DNA from: a virus
Length of the DNA: 24,406 nt
Reading direction: 5' to 3' (one strand)
IMG/VR virus record: IMGVR_UViG_3300022602_002910
Location: 1 to 24,406 of that record
In this document: positions 20,953 to 24,406 of the stretch, one piece after another
Position numbering within the stretch: the first letter of the stretch is position 1
How the letters are laid out: each line of letters starts with the position of its first letter
Position numbers and translations under genes: made by a program
The notes under the pieces: generated by a model
What the model saw: the letters and a program-made list of their open reading frames with translations, nothing else
Told to the model about the DNA's origin: nothing
Database searches by the model: none

Positions 20953-21714
20953 TTAGTCCCACAGTCCTCGATAATATTTACCAAACAATATTAAACCATT
21001 TTGAATACGCTTATGATGCTTTTCATGACCTTTTTTATCAAACACACTGGTATCATTTGGTCCCTTTACCATTTCGTAAGTGACCACTCCTTCGTGCTTA
21101 GTTCTAGATTTCATATCTTCCGGCACACCGATGTGATTTCCATCTTTATCCAATGCTTGCCAAAGCATTTCAGATTTGCCAGAATGAAATTGCGCATCAT
21201 TATCATCGTCATTAAGCTGTTCAAACGTCCAAATCATCTCGTCTAAGACCCAATCCCAACGTTCGTGCATCATGTCCCACGCTTCTTTCTCGCCTTCTTC
21301 ATAGAAGTCGAAAGATTTTTGAGATGGATCTTTATCTTGATCGTCTAGAGTGCGCAGATTTTCAGGAACATCTTCAAGGTCAACATAAGGTGAACCGTGT
21401 TTAGTTGCTTTTAGTTGCTTTAGCATTGGAAGAGTGAGCATTGCAAGAGTGTCATTCATATTCCATGTATCATATTTGTCAATACGGATTTTGATTTTGC
21501 GCTGGCGCTTCTTGTCTACCCACAGGCAAAATTTAGCCAACAAAGAATCATTGCCATTTTTATCTTCGGATAACCAAGTACCAAAATCATGTACCCAATC
21601 TGGATATCGTAAAAATCCATATTCGTCTGGTACTTTCTTTACCCAAAAGCAAAGCGCATAAGCGATTTGATATGGACCAATCCATTTTTTGTGCGGACCA
21701 ATATATACTTTCAT
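20953..21714 (-). CDS. Hypothetical phage protein, 253 aa
   Basis: The N-terminus MKVYIGPHKKWIGPYQIAYAL is familiar from uncharacterised T4-like phage proteins, but I cannot assign a function. The middle is very acidic and Trp-rich (EGEKEAWDMMHERWDWVLDEM), and the C-terminus is basic and helical (KGHEKHHKRIQNGLILFGKYYRGLWD). The start overlaps the upstream glycosyltransferase stop by 4 bp. After its stop comes the only sizable intergenic gap. Confidence 0.65.
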   Translation of the reverse strand: MKVYIGPHKKWIGPYQIAYALCFWVKKVPDEYGFLRYPDWVHDFGTWLSEDKNGNDSLLAKFCLWVDKKRQRKIKIRIDKYDTWNMNDTLAMLTLPMLKQLKATKHGSPYVDLEDVPENLRTLDDQDKDPSQKSFDFYEEGEKEAWDMMHERWDWVLDEMIWTFEQLNDDDNDAQFHSGKSEMLWQALDKDGNHIGVPEDMKSRTKHEGVVTYEMVKGPNDTSVFDKKGHEKHHKRIQNGLILFGKYYRGLWD

Positions 21715-22685
21715 TTTATAAACACCTCATCAAATTTCTTCATAACATTTTCAGGACTAAAAGGTTCAACTATTTGTTTAAAGTTTCTATTCAATATATG
21801 TCTAACATGAATCATTTTTGCATGTAAATTCTGTTCATTGTAAAGTAATCCATGTTTACCCAACAATATTACATGGTTTTTATCTATTCCACCTTCCCAT
21901 GCTAAAACAGGTTTATTGTGATATAAAAAATCACAAATTGCTAACCCGAAAGATTCACCATGACTTCTACCATGAATCATCGCATCGCAAGCATTAACAA
22001 AGTTAGAAGTTTCTTGTGCGCCGAAAAACGATGGCAAGTAAATAATACTTGGGTGGTCTAAAAACTTCTTCGTATTCACCATTAGAAATACAACGTCATC
22101 TCTGGTAGTTACAATATTCTCAATTGTTTTGTGTACGAATGGAAGATCAAAAGTTGTCATTCCACCATGACGACCAAATACAAACTTAGTTCTTGGTATT
22201 CCAAGTTTCTTTCTTACATCCAGATTTGGTGGCGGCAGACTAACAATATGCGGAACATATTGTAATAATCCATCAGAGCAATGATTGCTTAACCACTCTG
22301 AAACATAAGCGTAAACATCACCATGCGGCTCATATGCTTGAAACACTACATGGTTTGCTGTCTTTGTGCTTTTTATTTCTGGCTTTTCTTTTTTGCCAGC
22401 TTTCAAAAAGTAAAACAGATCATATTGTGCAGCGATGCTTTCCATTGGTCCAAAGTTATCATCTGGACCAGCATCATAACCAATAACATTAAATCTTTTT
22501 GAGAGTTTGTTTATGACATTTTGATCAGACAGAATATCTAACTTTCCTGGATCTCTTAATCCAGAATTAAAAATGATTGTGCTTTCATTACCGAGAATAG
22601 TTTGATTGTATTCTGCATAATCCACGATAGCATTTGTCGTGCCTCTAAGATTAAGTTGATGGCTGTAAAATAATACTTTTTTCAT
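21711..22685 (-). CDS. GT4-like glycosyltransferase, downstream tandem copy
   Basis: This 324-aa protein looks like a GT-B, GT4-type glycosyltransferase: KFVFGRHGGMTTFDLPFVH in the middle, then NACDAMIHGRSHGESFGLAICDF and NKPVLAWEGG, the donor-binding region. The family's E-x7-E pair would be Glu244 and residue 252, which here is Asp. It is a close paralog of the next gene upstream, conserved from the first residue (MKKxLFYxHQLNxRGTTN) to the last (DEVFIK), and overlaps it by 4 bp. A recent tandem duplication is the simplest explanation. Donor and acceptor are unknown. Confidence 0.7.
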   Translation of the reverse strand: MKKVLFYSHQLNLRGTTNAIVDYAEYNQTILGNESTIIFNSGLRDPGKLDILSDQNVINKLSKRFNVIGYDAGPDDNFGPMESIAAQYDLFYFLKAGKKEKPEIKSTKTANHVVFQAYEPHGDVYAYVSEWLSNHCSDGLLQYVPHIVSLPPPNLDVRKKLGIPRTKFVFGRHGGMTTFDLPFVHKTIENIVTTRDDVVFLMVNTKKFLDHPSIIYLPSFFGAQETSNFVNACDAMIHGRSHGESFGLAICDFLYHNKPVLAWEGGIDKNHVILLGKHGLLYNEQNLHAKMIHVRHILNRNFKQIVEPFSPENVMKKFDEVFIK

Positions 22686-23665
22686 TTGATGAACACTTCG
22701 TTAAATTTATCCATAACATTCTTAGGTGTAAATGGCTCGACAATATGTTTAAAATCTTTGCCTTCAACGTACTCTTTAAGATGTAACATATTACTCAAAA
22801 CAGTATCCTGCGTATACAATAATCCAGATGAATTCAGAAGCAACACATGGTTGCGATCAAATCCACCTTCCCACGCCATCACTGGCTTATTAAAAAATAA
22901 AAACTCGCAAATAGCTCCACCAAACGACTCACCTAGATTGCGTCCATGAATCATGGCATCACAAGCATTTACAAAATTAGATTTCTCTTGATTACCAAAA
23001 AATGGTTCTAAGTAAATTACATTTGGATGCTCAACAACTTTCATAGTATTTGCTAACAGAAATACTATGTCGTCTCTATTCTCAGCAATGTATTTTATGG
23101 CAGACCAAGTAAACCCTTTATCAAAGGTATATTGTCCACCGTGTCGACCATAAACAAACTTATCTTTTGGAATCCCTAACTCTTTTCTCAAATCTTTATT
23201 TGGTGGAGGCAGATCAACAACATATGGAACAAAAGGAACATCTATATTGTGTGTCTGCTTATTGTTTATTGACAGCCACTCAGAGATATAAGCATATCGA
23301 TCGCCATGTGGATCGCAGTATTGAAACACTGCATGATTGGCTGTTTTAGTTGATGTGATCTCAGGGTTTTCTCTTAACCCTGCTTTTTGAAAATAAAACA
23401 AATCATACTTAGAAGCAATATCATTTAACTTGTCAAAGTTCTTTTCTGGACCAGCTTCATAAGCAATAACATTAAATCTTTTTTTGATACTTTGAACAAC
23501 ATCATCATTAGAAAGAATATCTAATCCCTCATCATTGAAAGATGCGTTGTATACAATCGTGCTTTCATTACCAAGCACTGATTGATTGAATTCAGCATAA
23601 TCCACTAAAGAATTAGTGGTTCCGCGATAATTAAGTTGGTGCGCGTAGAAGAGAATCTTTTTCAT
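22682..23665 (-). CDS. GT4-like glycosyltransferase, upstream tandem copy
   Basis: This 327-aa protein is the sister of the downstream copy, similar over its full length and well over half identical by eye. It keeps the canonical E-x7-E pair (Glu246, Glu254) in GRNLGESFGGAICEF. Other shared blocks are RFNVIAYEAGPEKNF, STKTANHAVFQY, PHGDRYAYISEWLS and LGIPKDKFVYGRHGG. The start lies 35 bp inside the dCMP deaminase gene; because its paralog begins at the same residue the overlap is likely real. The two copies may have different acceptors or form a dimer. Confidence 0.72.
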   Translation of the reverse strand: MKKILFYAHQLNYRGTTNSLVDYAEFNQSVLGNESTIVYNASFNDEGLDILSNDDVVQSIKKRFNVIAYEAGPEKNFDKLNDIASKYDLFYFQKAGLRENPEITSTKTANHAVFQYCDPHGDRYAYISEWLSINNKQTHNIDVPFVPYVVDLPPPNKDLRKELGIPKDKFVYGRHGGQYTFDKGFTWSAIKYIAENRDDIVFLLANTMKVVEHPNVIYLEPFFGNQEKSNFVNACDAMIHGRNLGESFGGAICEFLFFNKPVMAWEGGFDRNHVLLLNSSGLLYTQDTVLSNMLHLKEYVEGKDFKHIVEPFTPKNVMDKFNEVFIK

Positions 23666-24119
23666 ATTTTGTCACAGTAATAGCGCGAGACTTTAATAAA
23701 TCAACACCTGCTGTTGATCTGTAGTCTTCCAAATAATAAACATTACAAATGCCACTCTGTAGAATTATTTTCGCACATTCTATACAGGGAGCATGAGTTA
23801 GAAACATTGTTGCATCTTTACATGAATCGCCATGATATGCAATTTTAGCAATGGCGTTCATTTCAGCATGGATTACTTCTGGCTTAGTTTTAAGCTCGCC
23901 AGTTTTAACTAATTTAGATCCAATACCGTATTCGGTTTGAAATTCAGTTACTTCAAATTCACAACAATTATCGAATCCAGAAGGTGTGCCGTTATATCCG
24001 TAGGAAAGGATGCGGTGATCCTTAACAATCACCGCACCTACTTTTAGCCTCTTGGCATGAGAGAGTTCTGCAACTCTCTTTGCTACATCAAAGTAAAATA
24101 ATATAAACTTTTCTTTCAC
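23631..24119 (-). CDS. cd: Deoxycytidylate (dCMP) deaminase
   Basis: This 162-aa zinc enzyme should convert dCMP to dUMP, feeding thymidylate synthesis. The active-site motifs are HAEMNAI (His84, Glu86) and APCIECAKII (Cys112, Cys115), and KVGAVIVKDHRILSYGYNGTPSG matches the family's N-terminal part. T4 Cd is 193 aa. The start is GTG at 24119, 4 bp after the Hsp20 stop. The 3' end overlaps the next gene by 35 bp. In a phage with an AT-rich genome and a dTDP-sugar cassette, extra thymidylate supply would make sense, but that link is inference. Confidence 0.93.
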   Translation of the reverse strand: MKEKFILFYFDVAKRVAELSHAKRLKVGAVIVKDHRILSYGYNGTPSGFDNCCEFEVTEFQTEYGIGSKLVKTGELKTKPEVIHAEMNAIAKIAYHGDSCKDATMFLTHAPCIECAKIILQSGICNVYYLEDYRSTAGVDLLKSRAITVTKYEKDSLLRAPT

Positions 24120-24122
24120 AAA

Positions 24123-24406
24123 TTACTTCTTAGAAGCCTTCGGTACAGTGATTTCCACTTTGTGTGGTTTTTGTTCTTCAGGAATGACATTTTCTAATGA
24201 GATAGAAAGAATGCCATCTGCTAGAACTGCGTCGCGAACAACCACAGTGTCAGCTAAAACAAAGCTGCGAGTGAATGAACGACCAGCAATACCTTTTACA
24301 AGATATGTGCGTTCATCTTTCTCTGCTTTCTTACCCTCAATCTTTAGAGAGTTCTTTGCTGCTGTGATTTCGATTTCTTCCATTTTATAACCAGCGACTG
24401 CTAATT
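24123..24406 (-). CDS. hsp20: Small heat-shock protein Hsp20 (alpha-crystallin domain), partial
   Basis: The frame is open through the right window edge. The visible part reads LAVAGYKMEEIEITAAKNSL and continues KIEGKK, with a Met that looks internal, since LAVAG belongs to the family core; the true start is therefore outside the window. YLVKGIAGRSFTRSFVLAD, ADGILSISLENVIPEE and the C-terminal VEITV (the I-x-I/V anchor) are typical alpha-crystallin segments. Phage Hsp20 is common in T4-like cyanophages and related marine phages, where it probably acts as a holdase during assembly. It is followed by dCMP deaminase. Confidence 0.85.
   Translation of the reverse strand, partial: LAVAGYKMEEIEITAAKNSLKIEGKKAEKDERTYLVKGIAGRSFTRSFVLADTVVVRDAVLADGILSISLENVIPEEQKPHKVEITVPKASKK

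Noticed and set aside
1-24406. CRISPR arrays, insertion sequences and integrases
   Set aside because: No regularly spaced repeats, terminal inverted repeats or transposase/integrase motifs were seen.

Overview
This window looks like a piece of a T4-like (Straboviridae/Kyanoviridae-type) contractile-tail phage genome. It is AT-rich and densely packed. Every gene I can support lies on the minus strand, so it reads from high to low coordinates. Evidence for a T4-like phage is a gp43-type DNA polymerase, UvsX and gp41 helicase in T4-like order, plus dCMP deaminase, a small heat-shock protein, a single tRNA and many small genes overlapping as ATGA or TAATG. The host is not visible. The gene set resembles marine and freshwater T4-like phages, but no photosynthesis genes are present.

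In transcription order: (1) 24406-20953 holds a partial Hsp20, dCMP deaminase, two tandem GT4-like glycosyltransferase paralogs and an unrecognised 253-aa protein. (2) A sigma70-like promoter at 20855-20883, in the only sizeable gap, precedes small hypothetical genes, a metallophosphoesterase, a 31-aa basic protein and two GT-A glycosyltransferases (20837-17083). (3) 17068-15585 holds small proteins, a CAT-anticodon tRNA, a four-helix membrane protein with a coiled coil, and a 96-aa protein. (4) The replication core, 15581-9313, holds DNA polymerase, UvsX in two ORFs, a gp40-position gene and gp41 helicase in two ORFs. (5) A sugar-nucleotide cassette, 9025-5046, holds RmlB, RmlA, an E1/RfbH-type 3-dehydrase and an SDR reductase. 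(6) 5010-1 holds large His/Lys-rich proteins, two of them with T4 capsid-targeting-like N-termini, an NadR-like fusion, a Dps-like ferritin and a partial gene.

The most striking content is a pair of split inteins. uvsX is broken into N-extein plus a 102-aa intein-N and a 35-aa intein-C plus C-extein, a conventional split. The gp41 helicase is broken inside its Walker A loop, with a 16-aa intein-N and a 124-aa intein-C. That is the rare atypical split type. If both work, two core replication and recombination enzymes are made only by protein trans-splicing.

Two other systems stand out. The first is a coupled four-gene cassette predicted to make a nucleotide-linked 3,6-dideoxyhexose; four glycosyltransferases elsewhere in the window could use it. 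The second is a set of probable late genes whose N-termini suggest the enzymes are packaged in the capsid and delivered to the host.
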